Assembly: GCA_902729315.2 (NCBI GenBank)
Contig: LR746278.1
Location: forward strand, 126,501-190,500
Source of the DNA: Spirodela intermedia
Lineage: Eukaryota; Streptophyta; Magnoliopsida; Alismatales; Araceae
Reading direction: 5' to 3'
DNA length: 64,000 nucleotides
Shown here: one piece after another, positions 44,501 to 56,535 of the stretch
Layout of the letters: the number at the start of each line of letters is the position of its first letter
How positions within the stretch are numbered: the first letter of the stretch is position 1
Made by a program: the position numbers and the translations under genes
Notes under the pieces: generated by a model
What the model saw: the letters and a program-made list of their open reading frames with translations, nothing else
Database searches by the model: none
Told to the model about the DNA's origin: nothing

Positions 44501-47500
44501 GCAATAATTTTTTTTCATAAAAATCATGGGACAACTCCACCTGCTGGGCTGCCCTTTTGTAGATTTCAAGTGCTTTCATAGCTTCATGCTTCGGCATGTC
44601 AAAAACCTGAATGACATGAAACATCAATTTATACATTGCTACATCAAATGCGTCCTAGTGCCAAAAAAACGAAGTACCGTCAATTGCATTAGATGCGAAA
44701 ATACCTTATCAACAAGGCTGATGATACCATCGTTAATAGCACAATAAATTTTAAAACTCTCCTTCAGTACCTGCACAATGTGACTTAGATTGTTGGATCC
44801 CAAGACAAAGTATGATATGCATTCCAAAGGAAAAGTAAGGTAAATATTGTTGCCATCCGATAGAAATACTACAAATAGGTTCGGAGTCTTCTACACAAAA
44901 AATATTGATCGAATAGATTAACAGTAAAGTTGCCTGCAAAGCATTTCTTTTCCTCTAAAACAACGAAAAGTGTCTCAGGATTACAGTGTACTTCTATAAT
45001 CTTACCATAAAAACAATTCGGAATAACCCCTTCCTCAAACCCATGCACACATGATATGAAGACAGAGATTCCATAAAAAACATAAGATTGTCGTGAAAAC
45101 ATTACCCAATCCACCATCAATACAGTAGTAAACTAGTTTCTAGAACTACCAGCTGCTTGGCAAGGACCCTTATGGCACAATGTGTGTCATCCTAGTTCGA
45201 GCCGGTTTATGTAGGAAACCTAATGAGGCTAATCTAGTACAGGAACTAGTCCACAGGAATCCAAAAATATAAAATTTTGGAGGCAAAATATAATGTCATA
45301 AGAGTTAGGGGAACATGGAGAAATAACAGAGGTCAATGGACGATAAGACTATTTTATCCGAAAATTTGGAAAGATGGTTAGAAACAACATATTGAATTTC
45401 TACAAAAACAAACGGATCAAGATTTAACACAAGATTTCAAGGTTGTTTCTTGTCCTCCACAGTAGTATCAGCCTTTTCTTCTTGTTGGAATTTGAGAAAA
45501 ATCATGTCTAGAAGTGGAAAATCTTGAGGATTTAGAGCATCCATAGCCCAGCCTTAACCATTTCACATTCTGTTTTTTGCCTCTAAGAAAACACTAATCA
45601 GTTGTTATTTAGTATGGCAACCATCAACCATTAGTTGAGCCAATAGAAGAAACGTGGGACAGAAAATACTAGGTGGTACACCCAGAAGAAAAACAGAGAT
45701 AATAGTGAACTACTATGCTAATGAGGGATGATCAATACTTATCAACTATGATAAGTTAGTACCTAGTCCAACAATTTTTGGGTCTTTTAGGTGTTCTCAG
45801 TTCATCATGACGTGGCAGACCTTGTGGAGCACACATCGTTTGGAGATGTTGAGGGGGGGGGTGATCAACTGATTGTTCAATCTCATCGTCAATTATCGCA
45901 TATAGTCAGCAGCATAAATAGTCACATGGGTCTAGAAGTTGCAAAAGTTGTAGGTAGGCCGGACACATGGTAAATGTAGAATGAAAAGAGAGAAGAGGAA
46001 AGGAAATACCCGAGCAGAAAAAGAAGATGGGATCAAATCCTAATTCTCTGTCTTGGTCAGTTAACTGATTCCACAAAAACTGTAACATTTAATGGTATGG
46101 AGACAAACTACCCTATGATGGGTAACTGTACCCTTTATGAGTCTGCAGCTTCCTAGTGATATACAAGAGAAGGGTCATTTGTAAATAGCTAATGCCTGTG
46201 TTTTGTAGAATCCTCGATTTCAAACAAGGACACACAGAAGCAAGTACCTAAAGATGAGAAAGTCAGCTAACATGCATAATTGAAGCTAGTAGTCGTTATA
46301 CACGTGGGGCAACCAAAAGATAAGTAATATTACCAGAGCCAGGGCGTACTGTATCAAATAATTGCCAATCGCGGCACCTTCAGGCTGCAAAAATAAAGTG
46401 AGATCAGTAGTTACGAAGATGTTGTTGTTTACTGATACACGAGGAGGAAACAAAGAAACAACAAAATAACTCTCAGAAGATGAAAGTGGCTCAACTAAGA
46501 AAGGAATATATGTACAATAAGCCTAAAAAGCCATCATTGAGAGTGTATGCAACAAGTAAAAAAAATCAAAACAATTCCAGAAAATTAAGTTAGTTCAATT
46601 AGGTATCTTCTAAGCCTAGTTCCTGATGTATTGAACAATTCAAAACCTAAGCTGGGAATTTACCAGAAACCCACCTGACATCCAATGAGACGGTAAAGTA
46701 GCTGCTGCAAGGCAGGCAATTGTTCTAATAAGTCTTCACCATTCAAAGTGCTTGTTCTACTTCGAATCTGGTGACACAGTAAGGCCGAGATAAGAAACAC
46801 TTGCTGAGAGAAAAATCCGACGAGACATATGGACAGAAAACCATGATTCCTTAATTACCTTGATGGACTCCTGTGACAGTTTTCCAAGACGTTCACCTTC
46901 AACATCGTACCTCAAAAGCCTAAAGCATTCCAATCTTTCCTCCAAAAACAAAGCATAAGTACGAACCCATGCAGAGCAATCCCAAGCTGAAAAGTGAAAT
47001 GCATTGTCATTGAAAAAAGCATCTTGAAAGCATTAAATTATTTATGCATTAATTTAGAACCAGCCAGAAAATTTCTGCATATGAGGTTTTAATGAAACCA
47101 TATGAAGTGAATTACCAATAGGACTAGAATCATCTTTAAAATTGGATAAGTGGATGACACGTCCTCTCTGTGAAAAATTTAGAAGTTCTTCACGGAATGT
47201 AGGATCGCCCTCTCTTAGTGTTCTATGGATAACTACCAGCGTCTTCAGTGCTACCTATACAGCAGAAAATTGAATGAGACAAATGCACTCGAAGCCAAGG
47301 TCTTCTCTATTCAAAATATAATCATCTGTCAAGCACAAATCTACAAAAATAGCCAGCATTTTCAAAAATAAAATAAGTAAAATCATCCGTCAGACAAAGA
47401 TTACCAATTAAACATAAAAAAGTCAAAAACCTAAGAGATAGGTATCATGCTTGTGAAAATACTCTCCTTTAGAATGATTAATTTTCCCTTCCTTCCTTCA

Positions 47501-49716
47501 GTACAACCAGCAGCTATTAGTCAATACTACACAAATAGGTATTAGGGGGGAATACTGCAAAATCTGTAAAGCAGAAGCCTTATTTAGGAAAGAACATAGG
47601 ATAAAGTACACCTTCAGCATGTAATTCGTGTCTCGCCATTATAGGATTTAATCCCATAAATCTAGTTCAACTAGATCCCCACCCGACATCAACCCTCTAG
47701 GAAAGGTATTGAGCTCTTAGCCAAGTAACTCTGAAATGTCAGAAACTACATCGAAATTCTCAAGTGGCTTGTCTGAAGCTATAACATGTTGGTACCGAGG
47801 TTACACTCACATACCTCAAAGGTTTTCCTAACTTACGAATGACGGTCAAACTTCATATCGCCATATTTGATCCACTATAACACAACAATTGGACAAACAT
47901 CAAGCTGAAAAATTTAGCAACAAACACAACGAAATAATTTTCTAAGTTGATACGAAATATTCTTCTAACTTGTTGGTACCAGTCTAGACACGTTCTAGTT
48001 TGCCAGATAATTGGACATCAAGGAAGTCCAATGTTTTGTGAGTGATAGAGTCACATGGCGTAGCTGACTAAACCACTTGACGTCCTTACACCGCTTCCTT
48101 CTTGAAAATCTATCCCACCACTAAGTGAACACAACCCATCTTACAGTCTCTCATGATAATCCTTCTACGATAGACCCTTCGAGCATTGATTTCCCTAGGC
48201 AATGTTGGAGACATTGGCTGATAAGTAGCAAAGGTTCTATACAGCGATATTCCGATCCAAATGATTATTCACGATCTCTCTAATTCGTTATTTCCATGAC
48301 TTATCTTACTTTTCCCTTCATCTGCACCCAATGTCTCGTATCTTGCATTTCTCCCCTCTACCCTTCCATGTAGACAACAGGATTGCAGCTGTGGTGGCAT
48401 GTCCTGTGAGAAGGCAAGATGAAGACCATTCCTTTAACTCATTAATGCTCTTTCTATAGAGTAAAGATGCGTATGAACATCATTACTATTTTCAAGGGTA
48501 GTAAAGGTGTATTTCTACAATTTTGAAACATTTTAAAACTGTGTATACATCTTGAGTAGATTAGCCCGTACCTAAGTGATCAACTTCTGGGATAGTACAC
48601 AAACGAACAGGAAATCTTTCCACTAGGTAACAACCCGCATGCTGTTTCTCTGCTCATTAGCTATTCCCTCCGCATAATTAAGAGTAAGAACAAGAAAAAG
48701 CCAACTAAAAGTGATAGCTGTGGTGGATATATTAAAATTCCATGAGCATAGGTGGCAATAGGGAAAGTTTAAACATTTTTCACGATTAGAAAAAAGGAGA
48801 GAATATAAGTCTCTTCCTGGTATAGGTTATAGAAGTGATTACTCTGTAAAATTAACCCTGAAGAAGAAACTAATAAAGAATGTAATTTCCACAAATGCTT
48901 ACTGCCCAATTCCGTGTCTTTGCCAATCTCCTAGCTAGTGCATGAATGCAATATGCAACATCCGCACGTGGCCGGGAAATGGACGTTGCTGCCAATATCT
49001 CTGCGCAATAGAAAAAGTGACAAATGTGAAAAACAATGCGACCCGGATTTTGATATACGAGTCTAAATCGAAGATGCAATAGGCTACATGGATACAAATG
49101 AATACAATTTTGAGAGAGATCCGTTGCAGACAGCAAGAACTGGAAAAAGAACCTCCTAATTCAAGCGAGGTCAAACCCTCCTCCATCAAAAATTGCCGGT
49201 ACGAACATGCTGGATATATTTTGAACTTAGAATTCGTGGGTAGGGCTTGCTACCGGATTCAAGATCCCAAATAAGTACCCAATTCGAATGACCACCCCAG
49301 ACGGTTGGCATTACAGAAAAAATTATGGAATAGTGGGATCAACAAAAATTAAGACAGCAGGAAAATACTGTAAAAAAAGGGAGTGTCTGCTGATTCTCAC
49401 TCCTTAGGTGGCGCTCCTTGGGCGGACGCTCTACGTGGTTCGTTGCCTTCACGATCGCCACATCCAGGTCCTGCGCAGGCGACCGCGTCGGTCATGCTCG
49501 CCATCACGACCGTACCAATGTATAACCAAATTATCGTGCCCACGAGTGGCAGCTAGAGAGAGAGGGGGAGGGGGGGGAGGCAAAGAAGCGACATATATAT
49601 GTGAAGAAAAGGGGGAGGTAGGAAACCTTGAAGTCGCTGTTGAGATTGGCGAGGCCGACGGTGGTGGAGTCCTTGATGGCCCCATAGGCCTTCCTCCATG
49701 TCTGTAGTGTCCCCAT
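40697..49716 (-). CDS. ANTH-domain clathrin assembly protein (AP180/PICALM type)
   Basis: Plant AP180/CALM-like adaptors bind PI(4,5)P2 and clathrin during endocytosis. Fifteen exons: 49716-49627, 49470-49401, 49000-48903, 47254-47116, 46986-46859, 46767-46675, 46384-46334, 44770-44705, 44606-44541, 44373-44293, 44207-44127, 41820-41662, 41563-41488, 41385-41264 and 41059-40697; 560 residues, all phases exact. The ANTH domain starts [16 protein letters not shown] and includes [63 protein letters not shown] and [13 protein letters not shown]. The C-terminal tail has [24 protein letters not shown], and [13 protein letters not shown]. Four NPF motifs in the last exon would bind EH-domain proteins. 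Introns are AT-rich and large (2.3, 1.6 and 1.6 kb), unlike most genes here. Confidence 0.96.
41193..41224 (+). repeat. (GAA)n microsatellite in the last ANTH intron
   Basis: About ten GAA units in the intron between ANTH exons 14 and 15. Confidence 0.9.
41568..41596 (-). repeat. 29-base A/T homopolymer forming a splice pyrimidine tract
   Basis: 29 A's on the + strand. On the coding strand this is a T run immediately before the GCAG acceptor of ANTH exon 13 (exon starts at 41563). Confidence 0.9.
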
Positions 49717-52374
49717 GCCTCCGCTACCAGAGCAGCTGTTATACCAGGAGTGTCAGCCCCTCGTCTTCTCCTCCTTCCCCACCGCTTCTTCCGCCCTCCC
49801 ACTCCTCCCCCCTTCGATTCCGCCCTCTTTCTCTCTCCTCCGTTCCTCTTTCAGGAGCGCACGCCTTCTCTTTCCACTTTCCCTCTCTAGAACCAGCCTC
49901 CCCTTTCTCTCCCCACCTCCTCCTTTGTCGCCCCGGCGTCGACCACGAGAGAGACAGAGAGAGACACAAAAGGGGAAGAGAACTCTAAGGCTCACCGGCG
50001 GTGACTTTACTTTCCTCCGGATCGTCGGGCCGAAGACACCCGTCGAGACAGCGAATGCTCGAAGAACAACCACGTGGCGCCATAAGAATTGAAACAAGTA
50101 CGGGTCCATCGCCGAGAAACAGTATTTTACGATATCTCCTCCAATAATAATCTTAATTACTGTCATACCATTAAAAATGCATATTTTTGCACGTAGGATT
50201 ATGGTTTTCTTCAAGAAGAAAAATAGGAGAGATTCTTCCACCGATGACGGTACGAGTTTAAATAGTGAACTTATAGGGCACGATGGCACCAAAAAAATAT
50301 CCCCGCTTAGCTGCTGCCGGCGCGGCTGGGCCAGCTCGGAATCGATTCTCCGCGTTGAATTCCGACAGTCACCCGAGAAACCGCGCCGGAACATATTGAC
50401 CCAATGCTTCGAAGTCGATGTGTCCGACTCCCTCGGTTTCCTTTGACTTGTCCTTTTGCGGGTTTCGATGGACGGTGATGATCACCCCCGGTCAACCAAG
50501 GAGTCCACCGAATCAGTCTTTCTTCAAACTTCATACCATATCACGGCCCGGGATGCTGAATCTGGGGGGTCTTCCATTTTCCTTTTCCAGCCCGTGGATC
50601 GGCCCAAAAAAATCTCGCTCCCCCCCTCTAGGCCCACGTCTGGAAAAATGGGCTGCATGGGGCTTACTAGATCCCACTCTGGGCCGGCTCACATAGGTCA
50701 CAGTCGGCTCGGATCCGGTGCCGAGGGGTGGGCCTACTGGATCTGGCGGGGCCTTCAATTATATTCCGGGCCCGACGGGCGGTTGCCTTTCCTCGCTCGT
50801 CTCGACGCCGTCCTATCGGGAGGTCACAATCAACCCGTCAGAGGCGCAGTGATTGGACACTGGAGATGTGTTGGGCCCGGCGAATACGACGCCTAGATCC
50901 GACGACACGTCGAGAGGGGACCCTGACCGACGAGACGTCGATAACTGCTGGGCCCCACCACGCGTCAGTGCTCTAGAAGGCAGCGCCCTGGATGGGTCCC
51001 AGAATCAGTTCCCGAAAGCCATTCCAACCGCCCGAGAAAAAAAAAGGACATCGTGAGCGGTTCAGTGGGGAAGGGCGCGGCCGGAATGCTTCCCCAAAAG
51101 TTAATTCATTCCATGCAGTCAACAAAAAAGAAAACCCGAAGGGGGTTAAACGAATGAACCGGGGAGAGTCTTACTTACGGATCGTGTAAAATCAATCATA
51201 CGATAGGTTGAGCGTTGACTCCAGCTAGTCATCCCCCGCACAGTTCCTTCACGGTCCGACCCCCGCCCATAATTATTCGGCGACTTTAATTTTTTTTTTT
51301 GCCTTTTTTGAGAGAAGCCTATACATCTCGTCATTTTTGCCATTTTAGGTGCAAATAAGTCTATTTTCAGAAAATGTCAACTACCAATAAATATATGTAT
51401 TAAAGTATATAAAACTATCGATTTTTGGCCTCCCGTGAAACTAAATAAAATAGCTTCACTTTGGTCCAACAAAGAATGCGTGAAAGACAACGTTAGAGTA
51501 TAGGAGGAACTCCCCGGGGAGGCCAGGTAGGCGCCCGCCTCCACCCATTTTGGCCGTAGACTATGGCTAAGCGTGAGAGAAGATAATGGCATTATTTTTT
51601 ATTAATGCGGTGGGCCTAAGTGTCGACATTGCTGACGTTATTCAACGGTGCGAGCAGGTCGTGTCACCCTTAACCACCGCACGAATTGTTTTATTGCCAT
51701 CTGGAATAACCGTTAAAATCGCCACGGTGGACGTACGACAAAAGAGGCCGCGTCGCTGATTCGTCAGATTCCGACCCCCCCCCCCCTTAAAATTGCAAAT
51801 TGCGCGACAGTCACCTGTTTTTTTTAGTCCAGGGGCAGGGCCGCCAGTTGTTTTTTCGAGGAGGGTACAAATGTCACGCCAAGGGGGGGGGAGATTGAAG
51901 TATTTATAGGATTCCATAGGGACTGGAATATAATTGTATATCCTCCGTGTCTCGCGCTTCGTCGCTTGGCGGGCGAATCCCTGCAGATAGGTTCGGCGTG
52001 GCTCATCGGAATCCGAGAGGGCGGCCCCGCGCGTGCAACGTTCTACGGACGAGCGGTTTTCTGAGGGCCGCACGTGGGGCCGGGTTGGATCCGAAAAGAT
52101 TCGAGGGGCCTCGGGTCGGATATTTTACCCCTTGGACCCACGATAGCTCGTATAATCTCACTCCCCGCTTTCTATTCTCCACGCCATCCCCGGGAGAGCT
52201 TCCTCACCAGGAGAGGGGGGAGAGAGAGAGAGATTAGCGCTGCAACGAGTCGCCGCGACCAGGTTTCCCTCTTAGCAGCCATTGCATTAACGGAGTGGGG
52301 CCCATTTGCTGGGGCCTGCCCGTCCACTGGAAAACTCTGCCGCCGCCGCCTCGCCCCCCTCCTCGTTTTCTGCC

Positions 52375-52381
52375 TATAAAT
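52375..52381 (+). promoter_or_regulatory. Putative TATA box of PEAMT
   Basis: TATAAAT, about 126 bp before the upstream ORF and 400 bp before the main start codon. This would place transcription start near 52405, so the GA tract (52448-52479) and the upstream ORF would be in the leader. Confidence 0.6.
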
Positions 52382-52445
52382 GCCTCGCCCGAGCCGCTCC
52401 TCCATTCAATCCTCAGCTAACGCCGGGAAGCCGCGCAAGAAGAAG

Positions 52446-52447
<2 letters not shown>

Positions 52448-52479
<32 letters not shown>
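52448..52479 (+). repeat. (GA)n microsatellite in the PEAMT leader
   Basis: About 15 GA units between the TATA box and the upstream ORF; GAGA tracts in plant leaders can bind BBR/BPC factors. Confidence 0.9.
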
Positions 52480-52488
<9 letters not shown>

Positions 52489-52500
52489 GCTGGCGAGGTA

Positions 52501-52578
52501 ATGCAGCAGAGGGGAAGAACTGAAAACCGCAGATCCAGGACCTTCTCGCGGTCTCGGGTTGCCATTGAAGACTCTTAG
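52501..52578 (+). CDS. Upstream ORF in the PEAMT leader (25 codons)
   Basis: A complete small reading frame, starting MQQRGRTENRRSR and ending RVAIEDS, followed by TAG. It lies 196 bases upstream of the PEAMT start codon and is the only ATG I find between the TATA box and that start. Arabidopsis PEAMT (XIPOTL1/NMT1) is known to carry a conserved peptide upstream ORF of about this length that represses translation when choline or phosphocholine is high. The length, position and Arg/Ser-rich make-up fit, but I have not aligned it. A GTAATG just before it could be a splice donor that would remove the ORF from the mRNA, so splicing of the leader is uncertain. Confidence 0.72.
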   Translation: MQQRGRTENRRSRTFSRSRVAIEDS

Positions 52579-52774
52579 GCACCTGAAGGCGTGAGGCGTC
52601 CTGCCTCTTCTGCATACGCATACGAATCGGTTGCAGCAGACGCAGCAGCCACGAGGTCACTAGAGTCGGGTCGCTTTCCTCTCGAACGATTTTCTCTTTG
52701 CTTCAGATTCACCAAAAAGAGTAGATTTCAGCAGAATCTCATCGAGGTCTCTGATCCAGACTTGGGGAAGAGAC

Positions 52775-55700
52775 ATGGCTGCTTGCCTCGGTGAGAGCAA
52801 TCTTCCGCGGTTCTCCTTTTTTTGGTCCCGTTCTTCTCCTTGTCTGACGGCGTGAATTGCTTACGCTTGTCTCCCCCTGATTTTCCCTTTTCTTTTGATC
52901 TGAGTGTGCTCTGCTTCTATGTCCGTGTTCCCGGACAGGAACTATGGAGGTAGCGGAGAGGGAGGTACAGAAGAACTACTGGTCTGAGCACTCCAAGGAG
53001 CTCACCTTGGAGGCCATGATGCTCGACTCGCGTGCCACAGACCTCGACAAGGAGGAGCGGCCCGAGGTTTCATCGACCCTGATCTGCAAAGCAAAGTTTC
53101 TTTTCTTTTTCTGGATGCATTGATAATCACACTCACTAATCTGTCCTCATCCGAGGATTAGTTTTGCAATCTGCCTTCTTGCCCTCCTTCTGTTTGATTT
53201 ATAGACCGACTCTGTATAAGAATTACTCAGTGCTTTACGATTATGTTCCCCATCTTGGAGTGAACTTCGTTATATCCCGTGTCTAAGCGTACGTTTTTCC
53301 TCTGTTCCAGAAATGATCTCCGTTGTTCCTCTGTTCCTCTATTTTCGATTTCTCTTCCTTTCCTTTCTCCCGAACTTGGGAGACCGCCTGAACTTTCTCT
53401 TCGTCATCCAATTTGTCCCACACGTCGCTCATTTTCTCATCGATGAGAGTTCTTTTTTCTTTTTTTTCTTTTTTGGATCAGGTTCTTTCTCTGCTTCCGC
53501 CCTACAAGGAGAAAACTGTCTTGGAGCTGGGAGCAGGCATTGGCCGGTTCACAGGCGAGTTAGCCAAGGAGGCTGGCCATCTCTTGGCAGTGGATTTTAT
53601 TGAAAGCGTGATTAAGAAGGTATTTATTGACCTATACGTGTGTGAGCCTCCGGATCCTCGTAGTTAATATGTCATATAATATAATTAGGATATTTACAGG
53701 ATTATCTGATGATAATCGGGTACTTTGTGTGCATTGTGTTCTTGCAGAATGAGACTACTAATGGACATTATGAGAATGTTAGCTTCATGTGTGCCGATGT
53801 CACGTCCTCGGACCTCAAGATTGAGGAAGAATCAGTGGACTTAATATTCTCAAACTGGCTGCTGATGTACTTGTCTGATAAAGAGGTGATCCGATGCCTT
53901 CAGGCTGGCGTTTTTGCCTCAAATACGTATCATGATGTCTGTATTAGAGAACTCATTAACATTCCTTGTGATCTTAATATCACTTAGTTGGAGAATATAT
54001 AAACAAGAGTACCGTTTTATTTGCTTCGAATGAAGAGCACGGGGTTGAACTTCCTAATCAGGCTTTCTGAAAGCATATGCTATTTTCTGTATAGATTTGC
54101 TCGTATCTTCAGGCCCAATGTGGATATGCCTAAAACAAAAATTGGAAAAGTTTATGATATCTTACTTGTCATCTAGTTGCTTTATATTTCAGTAGAATTA
54201 TTCCTTCCATAGTAGCTCGTGGAATATATATGGAAAAAATGGAATATACGCTGTCATATTTTAAAACATTTCGTTATTGTAACTTATTTAGAGCATAGTA
54301 TTTAAAATAGACTCTCAAGCTAGTGACTTAAGACAGTCCTGTTTTAGACTTGGAATTCGTTATGAAACTGTGCCTTTCACAAGTCAAATCTTTTTCTCAG
54401 TTCAGTCCTTACTTTCTCTAATTTTCTTTGGGTGATAAATCTGAATGTCTGACTCGTTTCCCTTTTTTAAATTATCTGCTCCAGGTGAAGGAAGTGGCAG
54501 AAAAGATGGTCAAATGGTTGAAGGTCGGAGGGTTCATCTTCTTCAGGGAATCCTGCTTCCACCAATCTGGGGATTCAAAGAGAAATGCCAATCCCACACA
54601 CTACCGAGAGCCCAGATTCTACACCAAGGTGATGTGATCATCTCCATGTTTGTCAAGGATCATCTGCTTTGGCATCAATGCATTCTTCGTCATATATCTT
54701 GAGAATTTTCTTATTTATTAAAAAAATATTCTTCGTCTCAGCTACAGGTAGACATTGAATTTTTCACCATAGTGTCCTGTAAAAAAACTGTGTTAATTTA
54801 TATCATAGGACTGCTTATTTTTCTCCGCTCTTCTTGCTACTGACTTGGGTTTGATGCAGGTTTTCAAGGAATGCCATGTCGACGATGGCCAAGGAAATTC
54901 CTTCGAGCTGTCACAAATCACCTGCAAGTGTATTGGAGCATACGTGAGGAATAAGAAGAATCAAAACCAGGTTTGATTTCCTTCATCTCCTCCGTTGGTT
55001 TTGTTCCCATCCCCCATCCGCGGACCAGAAACAGTTGTGGGGTGATCGAGTTCATCTGGGCGCGGTTGCAAAAATTGCAGATCTGCTGGTTGTGGCAGAA
55101 GACCAGTTCGACTGCGGACAGGGGGTTCCAACGCTTCTTGGACAACGTCCAGTACAAGAGCAGCGGCATATTACGCTATGAGCGCATCTTCGGTGAAGGT
55201 TTCGTCAGCACTGGAGGCGTAGGCATGCACACTGATAACTCCCTCACTTGCTCAGACAAAGATATATCCCCTGAACATATCATCCCCCACCCCACACTTG
55301 TTTCTCTTCGATTCACCGCTCACTCTCTCTCTCTCTCTCTCTCGCTCTCTCTGTCTCTCTGTCCCTTCTCAGAAACCACGAAAGAGTTTGTGGGGCTGCT
55401 CGACCTCAAGGCCGGGCAGAAGGTACTGGATGTGGGATGCGGCATTGGAGGAGGCGACTTCTACATGGCCGAAAACTTCGACGTGGATGTGGTGGGCATA
55501 GACCTCTCCATCAACATGATCTCCTTCGCCCTTGAACGGGCGATCGGGCGCAAGTGCTCCGTCGAATTTGAGGTCGCCGACTGCACCATCAAGACCTACC
55601 CAGATGGTTCGTTCGACGTGATATACAGCCGGGACACCATCCTCCACATCCAGGTTGCTCCTCCCGTCAGTCAAATTCGTATCTTTCTCCTCCGGCAATG

Positions 55701-56434
55701 ACGCCCTCGGCCTGAATTTTGCGTCTGCTCTGTGTTGGTGCCTCCCAGGACAAGCCGGCGCTGTTTCGGAGCTTCTTCCGATGGCTGAAGCCGGGCGGGA
55801 GGGTCCTCATCAGCGACTACTGCAAGAGCCCCGACCCAGCATCGAGCGAGTTCGCAGAGTACATCCAGCAGAGAGGGTACGACCTCCACGACGTGGAGGC
55901 CTACGGCCAGGTTAGCTCAAAAGTCAGCGCGGTCTTATAATAGAGAACTAGAACTCTCTCTCTCTCTCTCTCTCTCCATGGGGAAAGATGAATACAACGA
56001 ACCCCTCCGCAGATGCTCAGGGACGCCGGCTTCGTGGAGGTCGTCGCCGAAGATCGGACCGATCAGGTTCCTTCCAACGCTGAATCCCCCCCCCCCCCCT
56101 CTCCCGTTGACTTCCTGACATCCTTGGTTTCGGTCGTTGACTGTGATGTGGTGATGTCCTTGTCCAGTTCCTCGAGGTGCTCCAGAGGGAGCTCGACGCC
56201 ACCGAGGCGGACCAGGAGGCCTTCCTCAGAGATTTCTCCCAGGTACGACCGTCGGAGGAGACTGATTACTGCTTCATTAACCGCATGATGTTTGTTTTAC
56301 GGCCATCGCCGACGAGCTCCTTCCCCGTGTCGCAGGAGGACTACGACGACATCGTCAACGGGTGGAGGGCGAAGTTGAAGAGGAGCTCCTCCGGGGAGCA
56401 GAGGTGGGGCCTCTTCGTCGCCCGCAAGCCCTGA
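52775..56434 (+). CDS. PEAMT: Phosphoethanolamine N-methyltransferase
   Basis: The cytosolic enzyme that methylates phosphoethanolamine three times, with S-adenosylmethionine, to phosphocholine, the main route to choline and phosphatidylcholine in plants. Twelve coding exons: 52775-52790, 52939-53066, 53482-53619, 53748-53885, 54485-54628, 54860-54970, 55081-55222, 55373-55653, 55749-55910, 56013-56066, 56168-56242 and 56336-56434; 495 residues. Both tandem methyltransferase domains are intact. The first has [14 protein letters not shown] (about 61-75), the second [13 protein letters not shown] (290-302) and [21 protein letters not shown]. The link between exons 7 and 8 only stays in frame if the intron starts with GC (GTAG|GCATGC, 55223). 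This gives STGGVETTKEF, against STGGLETTKEF in the family. A CT tract is the pyrimidine run before exon 8. The first coding exon is only 16 bases. Confidence 0.97.
55322..55360 (+). repeat. (CT)n tract before PEAMT exon 8
   Basis: About 18 CT units within the intron before the exon that starts at 55373, forming the pyrimidine tract. Confidence 0.9.
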
Positions 56435-56501
56435 TCCGCCACCGCCGCCGTCTCTCTGTCGCTCCCCTTCGTGCGATCCCCAACCGGCTCCAATAAAGGC
56501 C

Positions 56502-56535
<34 letters not shown>

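Larger units (their letters stand above)
49717..52774. other. Divergent intergenic region, ANTH and PEAMT
   Basis: About 3 kb between divergent genes. From 49.72 to 50.0 kb a CT-rich stretch is probably the ANTH leader. Between 50.0 and 52.2 kb I see no conserved coding sequence, only short runs of C or T. From 52.37 kb the PEAMT TATA box, leader and upstream ORF begin. Confidence 0.55.

Noticed and set aside
45165-45215. A GTTCGAGCC word resembling a pol III B box, possible tRNA or SINE
   Set aside because: No convincing A box at the right spacing, no cloverleaf and no target-site duplication that I could see.
47900-48400. Possible transposon remnant in the large ANTH intron
   Set aside because: I saw no terminal repeats or coding motif; a repeat-library search would be needed.
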